Positions 27,076 through 36,297 of a DNA stretch of 64,000 nucleotides are shown in pieces. The position numbers and the translations under genes are program-made. Location: positions 2,170,001 through 2,234,000 of the forward strand of contig CP144143.1 in assembly GCA_028485475.2 (NCBI GenBank), in the 5' to 3' direction. This stretch comes from Chitinophagaceae bacterium C216 (lineage in GTDB: Bacteria; Bacteroidota; Bacteroidia; Chitinophagales; Chitinophagaceae). The notes beneath the pieces are model-generated. The model searched no databases. It saw only the letters and a list, made by a program, of their open reading frames with translations, and had not been told where the DNA came from. The first letter of the stretch is position 1. Each line of letters starts with the position of its first letter.

Positions 27076-27543
27076 AAAATAGGCGTACACATCTTTATAG
27101 TTAGAAAATGGAGCTAAAGGATAATCAGGTACTATTATCGAACAATTAGTCTTTTCTAGTAGTTCATGTACAAGATCCCAATCATATTTTGTTAGGTTGG
27201 ATATATACCCACCTCCATGTATGTATAGGATTACTTTAGATGAACTACTTTGTTTAGGTGTAAACGTCCAAACTTTTCTCTTATTGATGTTCCGTATTTC
27301 AGTATTAAAGTCAGATATCAAATCACTTGTAGGTTCTGTAGGTTGGGAGGGGTATCTGTTGCTCTTAATGCGCTTCTCAATATCCTTTTTCTTCCCGACC
27401 ACTGTCATCAATGACTGTAACAACTGAGATTTAAAACTTGGAGAGGAAGAATGTACATAGGTTACCGATGTAGCTGTTTGTGATTGCCCGATCATTGTTT
27501 TTATAATTAACAAGGTGAATAGTGATATTGAACGTATGCTCAT
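27076..27543 (-). pseudogene. alpha/beta hydrolase, 5' half (interrupted)
   Basis: This half starts at MSIRSISLF (27543) with a signal peptide and holds VILYIHGGGYIS (oxyanion motif) and VPDYPLAP, ending at YKDVYAYF. Beyond this the frame runs only into KVTG and a TAG in the inserted DNA. The Ser, Asp and His of the active site lie in the other half at 11538-12058. The two together would encode an HSL-type esterase of about 330 residues. A Crp/Fnr gene (now frameshifted) lies 50 bases upstream on the same strand. Confidence 0.85.
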
Positions 27544-27593
27544 TCCTTTTTGCAAAGGAAATTGAATGTTCCATATCAAACAATGAACCTGGG

Positions 27594-28186
27594 TTAAGAA
27601 ATTCGTCTTCTTATCCTACTTAATGCTTGAGGGGTGATACCAATATAAGAAGCGATATACTGTAAAGGGATTTTTTTAATTAATTCGGGTTGTTCTGTGA
27701 GGAGGTTTAAATAACGCTCTTCAGCAGTATCATTTAAAAAAGAGATTTCACGTTTTACTTTTTCTAAAAATAGTTTTTCCGTTGCGAGTCGACCTATCAG
27801 ATTGCCTCTTTCAGTTTCACGATATAGGGTTTGCACATCCTCATAGGAAAGTCTCCACAATTTTGTTGGAGTGATGGTTTCGATGTGGTATACCGAGGGT
27901 TGTCTGGTGAGGAAAGAGTCATAAGCACCAATAAAGTCATTAGCAAAAGTAAGCTCAAAAGTGATTTCTTTATTTTCCTTGGGTATATAGTATCGAACAA
28001 TACCTTCTTCAATAAAAGAAACGTATCGCTCTACTTGACCTTTTTTCAGAATCAAGGTCTTTTTAGGGAATTCCTGTTGAATAAATTTTGAAGCTATTCT
28101 ATGCCAGTCCTGCTCAGTAAAGTCTGCATACTTATTTCGAAAAAATGCTTAATCTGTTCCACCGTTGAGATGATTTTTACTTGCAA
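27594..28186 (-). pseudogene. Crp/Fnr family regulator with 5' frameshift
   Basis: The main frame encodes RNKYADFTEQDW, a beta-roll (LILKKGQVERYVSFIEEGIVRYY), and a helix-turn-helix IPLQYIASYIGITPQALSRIRRR. It has no ATG or GTG and opens right after a TAA. The missing start sits in another frame (VKIISTVEQIKHFF from TTG 28186); joining them needs one more T in the A/T run at 28140-28145. The gene is thus frameshifted or a homopolymer length is misread. A TTG at 28055 would give only a 153-residue truncated form. It was probably the regulator of the hydrolase gene downstream. Confidence 0.6.
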
Positions 28187-28199
28187 AGGTTTGCATTAA

Positions 28200-28524
28200 A
28201 AAACATTTTTGATTTGACGGTAATATTTTACCCCTATTGGCTAAGAGAATACTATGAATAGCGGATATTGAGTACTATCTTGCCATTCGTTTGTCCTAGC
28301 ACGATTTAATTGAAATTAAGAAAAAATTGACTGTTTTTGGTATAAGGTGCTATTGAAGTTTACCACAGGATTTTATTGGACATTATATATTCGGATTAAA
28401 ACTACTCCATCATGCTTATTTTGGCCTATGATTTAATTTAATTTTTCTGGGAGTGTACTTTTTATTTTGTTTATTTTGTTTAAATATCAATTATTTTTTG
28501 ACCATATATGCTCAAATAATGTTT
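28200..28524. other. AT-rich intergenic stretch, nothing supported
   Basis: No frame, hairpin with T run or consensus promoter could be supported here. It lies between the frameshifted regulator and the serine-hydrolase remnant. Confidence 0.4.
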
Positions 28525-29140
28525 TAATAGGCTTTCGTAAGGATTATTCCCGATGCTAGACCCAAATACTTTCCTTTCTTAGTTATAACTTGGTTTTGTG
28601 TCATTTCTTCAAAATATTTTTGATCAATTATCCCACTTTTGAGCACTGGCTAGAAACTTTCCATAATCTTCTATCGTTGTCAACAAGTCATCTGCAGCGT
28701 TGGGCGTTTTATTTTTCTACTATTTCATAAGCCTTCCCTTCTTTATTGTGACCAATTGCTAATTTAGTAGTGTCTATATCTTTGTCCCAAATATATTTTT
28801 GTCGTTCATCTTTAATGAATGGAAAATGAGCTCATAAGCCAATTGTTACAGAGATTTATTAAACTTCTTTCCAAGGCTTTTCGCAGGTATTCCATACCTT
28901 CTCCCGATATTTATATTGGGTTTCTGAAGCAAGCATAAAGGATAGTTTTTTAGTTGCTGTCATCCAGCGCCAATTGGGAAATCCAGTTTAAAGACTTAGT
29001 ATTAATCTTGTAGTTAATTTTCTATGTCAGGGGGCAGATAGCAATATCAGGATCTATCCAATATTTGTAAATGGGTTCATCTAAAGTCGATTTACCTAAA
29101 CTTATTAGCCTTAGTGCAATTATTAGGCTGTTCGATAGTG
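28525..29140 (-). pseudogene. serine hydrolase (beta-lactamase-like, class C fold) remnant
   Basis: No long frame exists, but segments in different frames follow one another in the order of a penicillin-binding-protein-like serine hydrolase: LISLGKSTLDEPIYKYWIDPDIA (about 29110-29040), GFPNWRWMTATKKLSFML, LRKALERKFNKSL, DTTKLAIGHNKEGKAYEIV, then NAADDLLTTIEDYGKFLAS (about 28710-28640) and KGKYFGL-like residues. At least four frameshifts and several stops separate them, and the SxxK motif is not recognisable. It is clearly dead. Confidence 0.7.
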
Positions 29141-29213
29141 GACAATTGATAGTTAATGACAATCCTCCCATTGACATTGGGAATTGATCATAGTTTCAAT
29201 TTCTTTTGTAAAA

Positions 29214-29960
29214 TTATTCATCAAAATGAACAGCTGTTAGTCCTCCATCAACAACTAGTTCCTGTCCATTTATATAGGATGCCATATCAGAAGCAAGAAA
29301 AAAAACTGTATTAGCAATTTCAGAAGAGTGAGCAAATCGACCGATAGGGACTTTTGCTATTGTAGCTTTATAACGCTCGGGACTTATATGCGATTCATTA
29401 AACTGATCGGTATTGGTATACCCCGGACTAATCGTATTAACGCGTATTTTGCGAGGCGCTAATTCCAGTGCCAATACTTTGGCCAAATAAGCAATAGCAG
29501 CTTTGGAAGATGCGTATAATGCCGCAGTGGGAAGTCCTCTCAAATGTGTCCATGAGGCGTTAATAATTATACTACTGCCTATTTGCATGAGTGGGAGCAA
29601 CTTTTGTATAGTGAAGAAAACTGCTTTATAATTAATGGCAATTAATTTATCAAAGTCCTCATAGCTAATTTCATCGAATCTTTTAAACATACCTATACCT
29701 GCATTTACAAAAAGTGTATTTAGTCCTGTTGTATAGGCATTTACTTTTGAGTATAGATTATTTATATCTTCGGTTTTAGATGCGTCTGATATAAAGGCTT
29801 GAAAAGAGGGATATTCTTCAATGACTTTTTGTAGTTTTTTTTCATTACTGCCGGTAAGAATTACTTGATAACCTTCTTCGAAGAATTTTTTTGCGGTAGC
29901 AAGTCCAATTCCTGATGTTCCGCCTGTAATAAAAATTGTCTTAGGATGATTATTTGCCAT
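29214..29960 (-). CDS. SDR-family oxidoreductase
   Basis: A classical short-chain dehydrogenase of about 248 residues. TGGTSGIG binds NAD(P), NAG lies near residue 87, the catalytic Ser is in NASWTHLRG, and YASSK gives Tyr and Lys; the end VDGGLTAVHFDE is typical. The substrate is unknown. Start chosen at MANNHPKT (29960); a Met three codons earlier is also in frame. Either start overlaps the end of the ankyrin gene upstream, so the two are co-transcribed. Confidence 0.88.
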   Translation of the reverse strand: MANNHPKTIFITGGTSGIGLATAKKFFEEGYQVILTGSNEKKLQKVIEEYPSFQAFISDASKTEDINNLYSKVNAYTTGLNTLFVNAGIGMFKRFDEISYEDFDKLIAINYKAVFFTIQKLLPLMQIGSSIIINASWTHLRGLPTAALYASSKAAIAYLAKVLALELAPRKIRVNTISPGYTNTDQFNESHISPERYKATIAKVPIGRFAHSSEIANTVFFLASDMASYINGQELVVDGGLTAVHFDE

Positions 29961-30984
29961 AGTTTTCAAAAAGGTTTATAATTTCTGTTCTATTATATTT
30001 TTCTGCTAATTCATAAGCTGTGAGCCCATCCCAGCCTTTTAAATCTATAGCAGCTCCGGCATCCAGTAAAATCTTTACGATGTCCGTATGCCCTTGCCAA
30101 ACGGCATCGTGTAAGGCCGTGTAGCCGTTAAAAGGACCTTGTTGATCTATGATTTTCTTAAAATCGGGATGATCTACTAATAACCTCATCACTTGGTTAT
30201 TACCCATATAAGCAGCTTTGTGTGCTGGAGTAGCCTTCATCAATCCGCAAGTTATCGTCATATCTGCTCCTGCATCCAATAATACTTTTACTGTTTTGGT
30301 ATGCCCATCTCGGGCAGCGATTAATAAGGGGGTATGTCGACTGTTAGGCCCGTGTCCACATGGATAAACATAATTAACATCTGCTCCTTTCAACAAAAGT
30401 GAAGCCACTTTAGTTGCCTTTATGGAATCCTCCAGTGTGCTATCAATAATTATATGAATCATTTGTTTGCTGTGTTTATCAATAATTTGACGATTCTTGG
30501 CTTCCTTCAATAATTTTTCGATTTCACTGAGAGGACTTTCGATAACGGAATTATCATTTTTGTTTTCTTTCCCTAGCATATCAAAAACATTTCTACCATC
30601 TGCTGATTGCGCATCTAAGTAAATGTCTGGTATTGTTAGTAGATACCTAACGATATCTATATTTTGGTGCCAAACTGCTACCATGAGAGGTGTCATTCCA
30701 TGTAAACCCGAAGGCTGATTGTAAAGAGCTCCTGCTTCTACAAGTTTTTGAACGATGTGGACATTGCCTCCCTGTACCGCATAGTGAAGCGGCGTAGCTC
30801 CGGTAATGGAATCCAGTAGAAACACTGCACGATTATCTTTTTCAATTATTCTTTCTACATGCAAAGAATCTCCTTTCTTAATAGCTTCATGAAGGCCGCT
30901 TATGCTTTGAGCAAGGATAATGTTTTGGAAGGAGTAGCAACAACAAAAAAATATAAGAATGCTTATATAAATTCTTTTACGCAT
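29950..30984 (-). CDS. secreted ankyrin-repeat protein
   Basis: About 344 residues: signal peptide (ISILIFFCCCYSFQNIILAQS) followed by roughly six ankyrin repeats, in two groups split by a polar linker (about 165-215). Repeats show the pattern GATPLHYAVQGGN, GMTPLMVAVWHQN, HTPLLIAARDGHT, ATPAHKAAYMGN, YTALHDAVWQGHT. Ankyrin arrays bind proteins; no enzymatic part is present. The start at 30984 is preferred because eight residues before it would precede the signal peptide. Overlaps the SDR gene downstream. Confidence 0.85.
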   Translation of the reverse strand: MRKRIYISILIFFCCCYSFQNIILAQSISGLHEAIKKGDSLHVERIIEKDNRAVFLLDSITGATPLHYAVQGGNVHIVQKLVEAGALYNQPSGLHGMTPLMVAVWHQNIDIVRYLLTIPDIYLDAQSADGRNVFDMLGKENKNDNSVIESPLSEIEKLLKEAKNRQIIDKHSKQMIHIIIDSTLEDSIKATKVASLLLKGADVNYVYPCGHGPNSRHTPLLIAARDGHTKTVKVLLDAGADMTITCGLMKATPAHKAAYMGNNQVMRLLVDHPDFKKIIDQQGPFNGYTALHDAVWQGHTDIVKILLDAGAAIDLKGWDGLTAYELAEKYNRTEIINLFENYGK

Positions 30985-31008
30985 ACAATTTCTTTTTATA
31001 TTTTGCAA

Positions 31009-31556
31009 AAGAACAATACATTCACTAATGAAAAGATCAATTGTGAATGCTATATAAAAAGATAACTATCTTCTCAGTCATATATAAATGCCATCAAGAG
31101 GTCATGATAAAAGATTCTAAGTCTCATTTTGTAATGCCCATATTTAGAAGCGATTTTAGGGATCAAAAATATTAGATGAGTTTCGGGAAAATATTAAACT
31201 GGTTTAAGATTTTATTTTCTTTTTTTATATTTTGTAGGCTTTTATAAGCATACTGCTTCTATACACAATTAACGCTTTAGAAGCATCGAAAAGTAGAATT
31301 ATTAATTGGAAAATATCAGAGGCTATACTTATAACGAGTTACGTACCCATCCTATCTTACTGATTTTGCTATCTGTAGAATCCGATACTATAATATAATT
31401 GGTGTGTTGGCTAAGGCTTATCAATTCTTTTTTACTCTTCGAACTCTGGTAAAGGGAAAAAAATACAATTTATAGCGAAATCCGTCCATTGAACAGCCCT
31501 CGTTTACATACCAACTTTGTGTTAGAAAATTTGCTAACAACTAAAATTACTTCATT
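31009..31556. other. intergenic region with chloroperoxidase promoter
   Basis: Apart from the promoter and inverted repeat at its right end, this 548-base AT-rich stretch shows no coding frame or RNA gene that I can support. Confidence 0.4.
31489..31539 (+). promoter_or_regulatory. promoter and inverted repeat before the chloroperoxidase-like gene
   Basis: TTG (31489-31491), a 20-base spacer and CAACTTTG (31512-31519, one mismatch to TAnnTTTG) precede the gene. Directly after it TGTTAG / CTAACA (31520-31525 and 31534-31539) forms an inverted repeat over the likely transcript start, a natural repressor site. Confidence 0.45.
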
Positions 31557-32378
31557 ATGAAAACATTAACACTTAAAGACGGAACAGAAATCTTTTATAA
31601 AGATTTTGGATCAGGACAACCAATTTTCTTTCATCACGGTTGGCCTTTGTCATCTGATGATTGGGATGCACAGATTATGTATTTCCTTGAACGAGGATAT
31701 CGTGTTATAGCACACGACCGTAGGGGGCATGGTCGTTCCACTCAAACTGCAGTAGGAAATGATATGGATACATTTGCTTCTGACGTGAATGAGTTAGTGG
31801 AGCATTTGGATTTGAAAAACACTATTCACGTGGGACACTCCACTGGAGGGGGAGAAGCTATCAGGTATGCGGCTAAATACGGAAAAGGAAGAGTGTCTAA
31901 AGTGGTATTGATCGGGGCTGTAACTCCTTATATGATTAAAAACGAAAACAACCCCAAGGGAGTTCCCATTGAGGTTTTAGATGATATCCGTAATAATACT
32001 AAAAACAATCGCTATCAATTTTTCAAAGAATTGCCAATTCCGTTTTACGGATTCAATCGGGATGGTGCCAAACTGATCGAAGGATTGAGAGATAATTGGT
32101 GGAGACAAGGAATGATGGGAGGCGTAAAAGCACAATACGATAGTGTAAAAGCTTTTTCTGAGACTGATTTTACCGAAGATTTGAAAACTGTAGATGTGCC
32201 TGTTTTAGTATTACACGGTGATGATGATCAGATTGTTCCTTATGAGGCCACTGCTCTGCGTTCGATAGAGTTACTACAAAAAGGTAAAATAATCATATAC
32301 CCGGGATTGTCACACGGAATGCTTACCGTAAATGCAGATATCATTAACAAGTCTATTTTAGACTTTATTAAATCTTAA
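31557..32378 (+). CDS. non-haem chloroperoxidase-like alpha/beta hydrolase
   Basis: A 273-residue alpha/beta hydrolase of the cofactor-free haloperoxidase/perhydrolase group: HHGWPLSSDDWD, HDRRGHGRS, nucleophile elbow GHSTGGGEA (Ser near 98), acid in LHGDDDQIVP and His in LSHGM. These enzymes hydrolyse esters and can make peracids; the natural substrate is unknown. Length and start are normal. It is monocistronic with its own terminator. Confidence 0.9.
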   Translation: MKTLTLKDGTEIFYKDFGSGQPIFFHHGWPLSSDDWDAQIMYFLERGYRVIAHDRRGHGRSTQTAVGNDMDTFASDVNELVEHLDLKNTIHVGHSTGGGEAIRYAAKYGKGRVSKVVLIGAVTPYMIKNENNPKGVPIEVLDDIRNNTKNNRYQFFKELPIPFYGFNRDGAKLIEGLRDNWWRQGMMGGVKAQYDSVKAFSETDFTEDLKTVDVPVLVLHGDDDQIVPYEATALRSIELLQKGKIIIYPGLSHGMLTVNADIINKSILDFIKS

Positions 32379-32387
32379 GAATTCCCT

Positions 32388-32427
32388 GAAGGTGGGATCT
32401 TCGTCTCACCTTCTTCATCTTCTTTTT
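32388..32427 (+). terminator. rho-independent terminator
   Basis: GAAGGTGGGA (32388-32397) pairs with TCTCACCTTC (32404-32413), one G-U pair, 6-base loop; a T-rich run follows. It ends the chloroperoxidase-like transcript. Confidence 0.75.
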
Positions 32428-32583
32428 ATGGCTTTCGAGAATCAATGAAATGGATATAGGTGATGAGCAATCCATCTAATCTGAGGGAAATGGACATGGT
32501 GTATTTAGTAGGAGATGGTTAAATTTAATCCGAAGCTTAAGAAGTTTTCAAGGTCTCGACTTCATAATATTATATTAGTAGAT

Positions 32584-32608
32584 GAGATGCTATTTGCATC
32601 TCTTTTTT
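32584..32608 (+). terminator. orphan terminator hairpin
   Basis: GAGATGC-TATTT-GCATCTC followed by seven T. No gene ends here on the plus strand, so it is a leftover or a second end for the chloroperoxidase-like transcript. Confidence 0.55.
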
Positions 32609-32613
32609 TGTGT

Positions 32614-33018
32614 TTCAGATAGGGGTTTACTTGCATTTTCGCATTGATCTAAAACCATATTCATACCAGATTGTGAGATATCTTAGTTTTATCTGATTGT
32701 GCATGTAGATTTTTTTAACCCTATTTGGAAAGTTCTTTATACTATGATGGTCCTGATTGTTACGCTTGGATTTGGCCAACAAACTTCGGGCTCATCAAAA
32801 TTAATTTGCTGTACAATTTTTCTGAGGCTGTAAAGTTTTCCGACTCCGAAAGTGGGAGAGGCTCGAACGGAGTTCCCCCACACACAGAGCTCCAGCTCCG
32901 GTATTGAGTTGTAATTTTGCTATTAAAAATAAGAGGGGCTGTTATATAAATTTATAATCTAAATCTTGGATGAGAGATAGTGGAGACTGTTGTGTTGTGC
33001 ATAGCTTTGATAGTTTTC
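32614..33018. other. non-coding stretch, nothing firm
   Basis: No gene could be supported. A G/C-rich patch at 32855-32905 contains GGCTCGAAC and a 7-bp stem, which looks slightly tRNA-like but does not fold as one. Confidence 0.4.
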
Positions 33019-33150
33019 TTATTCTTCCTTCCAATATGCATTTAAAAGGCTATACATTTCTTCGTGTGCGGCCAAACCGAGGTGATCTTCAAGTGTCTTA
33101 TTGTGGTAAGGTTTCTCCTTGTAACTAAATTCTTCCAATGGAATAGAGGA
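33019..33150 (-). pseudogene. orphan C-terminal coding fragment
   Basis: A 43-codon frame opens directly after a TAA and has no start codon. Its product (LEEFSYKEKPYHNKTLED, then LGLAAHEEMYSLLNAYWKEE) has protein-like composition and looks like the end of a longer protein whose front is gone. I do not recognise the family. Confidence 0.3.
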
Positions 33151-33168
33151 TTATAAGATGCATACGCA

Positions 33169-34017
33169 TCACTCCACCACAAAACTCCTCTCACTAAAAG
33201 CAGGAAGGGAGGGTTCGCCTTCGTAAAAGTAGCGGATCGCATCTTTGGAGTCGGTGAGCCCTAAGCTGTAAAGTACGGGTACAAAGTGATCTGGAGTGGG
33301 AGCGGCTAGTTTTCCTAATTGGTGACTGTTTTCGTAATGAATGATGTTTTCAAAGTTGCGTTCGTCAATCTGCTTTTTAATCCAGGCATCGTATTCGGCT
33401 TCCCATCCGTAAGGCGTCATGTCGTTCGTAAATAACTTTCGGCTGGCAAGCGGTAGGTTGTGGATGAGAGCACCACTGCCGATGATTAGTACACCTTTTT
33501 CGCGCAGAGGTTTTAGCTGCCTACCCAGTTCATAATGGTAGGAGGGTGGGGCATAGTAATCAATGCTCATTTGAAATACCGGCACATCTCCTTCGGGAAA
33601 TAGGTGCATCAGCATAGGCCAGGCACCATGATCAAGCCCCCATTCGGTAGTTTCCTGCACAATGGGAGCTACCTTTTTAACTTCTTTGGCCACATCAGGA
33701 GCCCCGTGTGCATGGTAGTATACCTGATAATAATGCTCTGGAAAACCATAGTAATCGAATATCTGCTTTTGCTCCTGCGATATGTTTACGTACGTACCAC
33801 GCGTACACCAATGCGCTGAAATGATCAGCGCCGCCTTTACGTCGTAATGCTGTTTAAGGTAATTGCCCAGTTCAAATAGCCGCTCCCAAAAAGGGCGCTC
33901 TTCCTTTGAAAGCGGAATATCCATCGGATTTCCGTGAGAGGTAAATAATACCGGCATCCGTTTGCTTTGGATGGGGAGCGTGTCAGTAAAAGCCTTTAGG
34001 GTACTAAGTGTATGCAT
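33169..34017 (-). CDS. ygiD: class III extradiol dioxygenase, 4,5-DOPA dioxygenase (YgiD) family
   Basis: About 282 residues of the DODA/LigB family: VLFTSHGNPMDIP, metal ligands in ISAHWCTRGT and HHxH-like regions, DHGAWPMLMHLFPEGDVPVFQMSID and GSGALIHNL. These iron enzymes open catechol rings between C4 and C5, and the E. coli homologue acts on L-DOPA. The Met at 34017 is preferred; one six codons earlier is also in frame. The gene stands alone. Confidence 0.88.
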   Translation of the reverse strand: MHTLSTLKAFTDTLPIQSKRMPVLFTSHGNPMDIPLSKEERPFWERLFELGNYLKQHYDVKAALIISAHWCTRGTYVNISQEQKQIFDYYGFPEHYYQVYYHAHGAPDVAKEVKKVAPIVQETTEWGLDHGAWPMLMHLFPEGDVPVFQMSIDYYAPPSYHYELGRQLKPLREKGVLIIGSGALIHNLPLASRKLFTNDMTPYGWEAEYDAWIKKQIDERNFENIIHYENSHQLGKLAAPTPDHFVPVLYSLGLTDSKDAIRYFYEGEPSLPAFSERSFVVE

Positions 34018-34126
34018 TGGTGTAAACAAAATCAAATTTAACTATCCTTACTATAGCTTGTATAAATCAATGTCTAAACATCATTTATTTAACAAAGATA
34101 CTTATCATTTGGTTGTTTCGTACAAC

Positions 34127-34154
34127 AAAAAAGGCTAATGCCAAAGCATTAGCC
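34127..34154 (-). terminator. terminator of the PepSY-like gene
   Basis: GGCTAATGC (34133-34141), CAAA loop, GCATTAGCC (34146-34154): a perfect 9-bp stem. On the minus strand it is followed by six T (34132-34127). Confidence 0.8.
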
Positions 34155-34178
34155 GGGGAATGCGGAACGTGTTATATA

Positions 34179-34628
34179 TTATTGATCACCTCTGTTGAAA
34201 ACTTTTGCTACTTCAATATCACCCTTGCTGTTGGCATTAAGGTGCAGGTATTGTTTTTGATCTTTCAGAACGATGCGGTAGTTAGTACCGTATTTATTTT
34301 GAACTTCAGTTACCGCAAAAATTTCTTTATTCTTGTAATTTTCGGTAACAGCATCAGCTACACTTGCAGGAAGCAGTTCCTTACCGTAATAACGGATGGT
34401 TTGCAAAATGCGACCTTTATGATCTAGTAATGCTCGGGTTTTAACATCACCTGAGATGAAAAAGGCTTCATAGTGGTTGGCAACCTGAGTCCAGCTAACC
34501 TGAGTGGCTCCTGCAAAGGTTTCATTAAAAGATTTCAATACTTTGTCATCAACATTGTTGGGATTTATGGCAAAGGCACTCATTGCAAATGAGATGGCAA
34601 AAACGGCGGAGAAAATCAGTTTTTTCAT
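34179..34628 (-). CDS. secreted PepSY-like protein
   Basis: A 149-residue protein with a signal peptide (MKKLIFSAVFAISFAMSAFA). The mature part (VLKSFNETFAGATQVSWTQV...YEAFFISGDVKTRALLDHKGRI) follows the pattern of the small periplasmic BLIP/PepSY-like proteins common in Bacteroidota, which often occur in tandem copies. Role unknown. It has its own terminator. Confidence 0.75.
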   Translation of the reverse strand: MKKLIFSAVFAISFAMSAFAINPNNVDDKVLKSFNETFAGATQVSWTQVANHYEAFFISGDVKTRALLDHKGRILQTIRYYGKELLPASVADAVTENYKNKEIFAVTEVQNKYGTNYRIVLKDQKQYLHLNANSKGDIEVAKVFNRGDQ

Positions 34629-34901
34629 TGTATTGTGTTTTTATGTTTTAGTGATTGATTACAATGCAAACATAGCATGTACAGATGCCCCCTGTCAATA
34701 GGAATCTGGCGAACACTAGGGAAAGGGTCGGTGAATGACGGATTTTGGGTGGTTAAAATATAGCGGTTTAGAGCTGTTGTATACGAAATCGTTTTTGTAT
34801 GAGGCGATTTTTGGAAAACAAAGTAATTTACCGCATCGTTCTGATCAGCTTGTCAGGTATTGTAAATAGATTTTATAACGATTGTAAACCAATTTTTATT
34901 T

Positions 34902-36293
34902 ATGCAAACCTCACCCCAGTCCACCGTGCATGCGTCCACACAGCGCAGCAGAAACATTTTGGGTCTGTCATTGATTGCCGCACTGGCCGGCTTTATTTTC
35001 GGATTTGATACAGTAGTAATTTCTGGTGCTAACCTGCCTATTAAGGAGCTTTGGCACACTTCGCCATGGTTTCATGGGTTCTTTATTATGTCTATGGCTT
35101 TGTGGGGTACTGTAATAGGGGCTCTGTTTGGTGGCATTCCCACTCAGCGTTATGGAAGAAAGAAAGTATTGTTATGGATAGGCATACTGTTTACGCTATC
35201 GGCTTTAGGGACTGCTTTGGCGCAGGACCCTTATACCTTTTCCTTTTTCAGGTTTATAGGAGGGGTAGGCATTGGGGTTTCATCGGTGGTAGCGCCTACT
35301 TATATTTCTGAGATTTCTACTCCCAAAACACGTGGACGACTGGGAGCGATGTACCAGTTCAATATCGTTTTCGGTATTTTGATTGCGTTTCTATCTAATT
35401 ACTGTTTGCAGGGTGTGGACGGTGCCAATGATTGGCGCTGGATGTTGGGTGTTATGGTTATTCCTTCGGTAATTTATACCATCATGGTATTTAGCATCCC
35501 TGAAAGTCCGCGTTGGTTACTATCAGTTCAAAATGATAGGGAGAAAGCTAAAACCGTGATGTTGCAACTTGGAGTAGAAGATCCTGAAAAGGAAATCAAC
35601 CTCATTGAGAAAGCCGGACAGAAGGAAGAGCCGCAGGCAAAGGGGGCGGGCCTCTTTGCTTCACGTTACAAAAAGATATTATGGCTGGCTTTTTTTATTG
35701 CTTTTTTCAATCAATGGAGTGGAATCAATTTTATTTTGTACTATGCCCCTGAAATACTGGAACGTGCAGGGCTGGCTGCAAAAGATTCTCTTGGTAATTC
35801 TATTTTAATCGGTCTTACCAATCTTATTTTCACTTTTGTTGGCCTTTATTTTATTGACCGAGCAGGGCGCAAAACCTTGCTTATAGCAGGTTCCGTTGGT
35901 TATATCATCAGTCTGGCCATCGTAGCTTGGGCGTTTTATGCGGGAGCTGGTGCCGTTTTTCTATTAGTATTTTTAATGTTGTTCATTGCATCACATGCGA
36001 TAGGGCAAGGTGCTGTAATATGGGTATTCATTTCTGAAATCTTTCCCAATCAAGTGCGTGCGGCTGGACAGGCTTTTGGTTCCAGCATACACTGGGTATT
36101 TGCTGCAATTATCACTTTAATCACACCGGTATTTTTGGATGCTGAAAACGGTATATTCAAAGACAATCCATGGCCTATATTTGCCTTCTTTACCTTTATG
36201 ATGGTATTACAACTGATTTGGGTGCTCACCAAGATGCCTGAAACCAAAGGCATTTCACTGGAGGAGCTGGAACAGCAGCTGGTGAAGGATTAA
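34902..36293 (+). CDS. sugar-porter MFS transporter
   Basis: A 463-residue inner-membrane transporter with 12 predicted helices. Sugar-porter signatures are present: RYGRKKVL between helices 2 and 3, PESPRWL at the end of helix 6, DRAGRKTLL, and PETKGISLEELE at the C-terminus. It should move a hexose or pentose with protons; the sugar is not predictable. The stop is 4 bases from the convergent PolX gene, so the two transcripts overlap. Confidence 0.92.
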   Translation: MQTSPQSTVHASTQRSRNILGLSLIAALAGFIFGFDTVVISGANLPIKELWHTSPWFHGFFIMSMALWGTVIGALFGGIPTQRYGRKKVLLWIGILFTLSALGTALAQDPYTFSFFRFIGGVGIGVSSVVAPTYISEISTPKTRGRLGAMYQFNIVFGILIAFLSNYCLQGVDGANDWRWMLGVMVIPSVIYTIMVFSIPESPRWLLSVQNDREKAKTVMLQLGVEDPEKEINLIEKAGQKEEPQAKGAGLFASRYKKILWLAFFIAFFNQWSGINFILYYAPEILERAGLAAKDSLGNSILIGLTNLIFTFVGLYFIDRAGRKTLLIAGSVGYIISLAIVAWAFYAGAGAVFLLVFLMLFIASHAIGQGAVIWVFISEIFPNQVRAAGQAFGSSIHWVFAAIITLITPVFLDAENGIFKDNPWPIFAFFTFMMVLQLIWVLTKMPETKGISLEELEQQLVKD

Positions 36294-36297
36294 CCAT

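Noticed and set aside
32855-32905. tRNA-like patch with GGCTCGAAC and a 7-bp stem.
   Set aside because: No cloverleaf can be drawn on either strand: acceptor, D and anticodon arms are absent.
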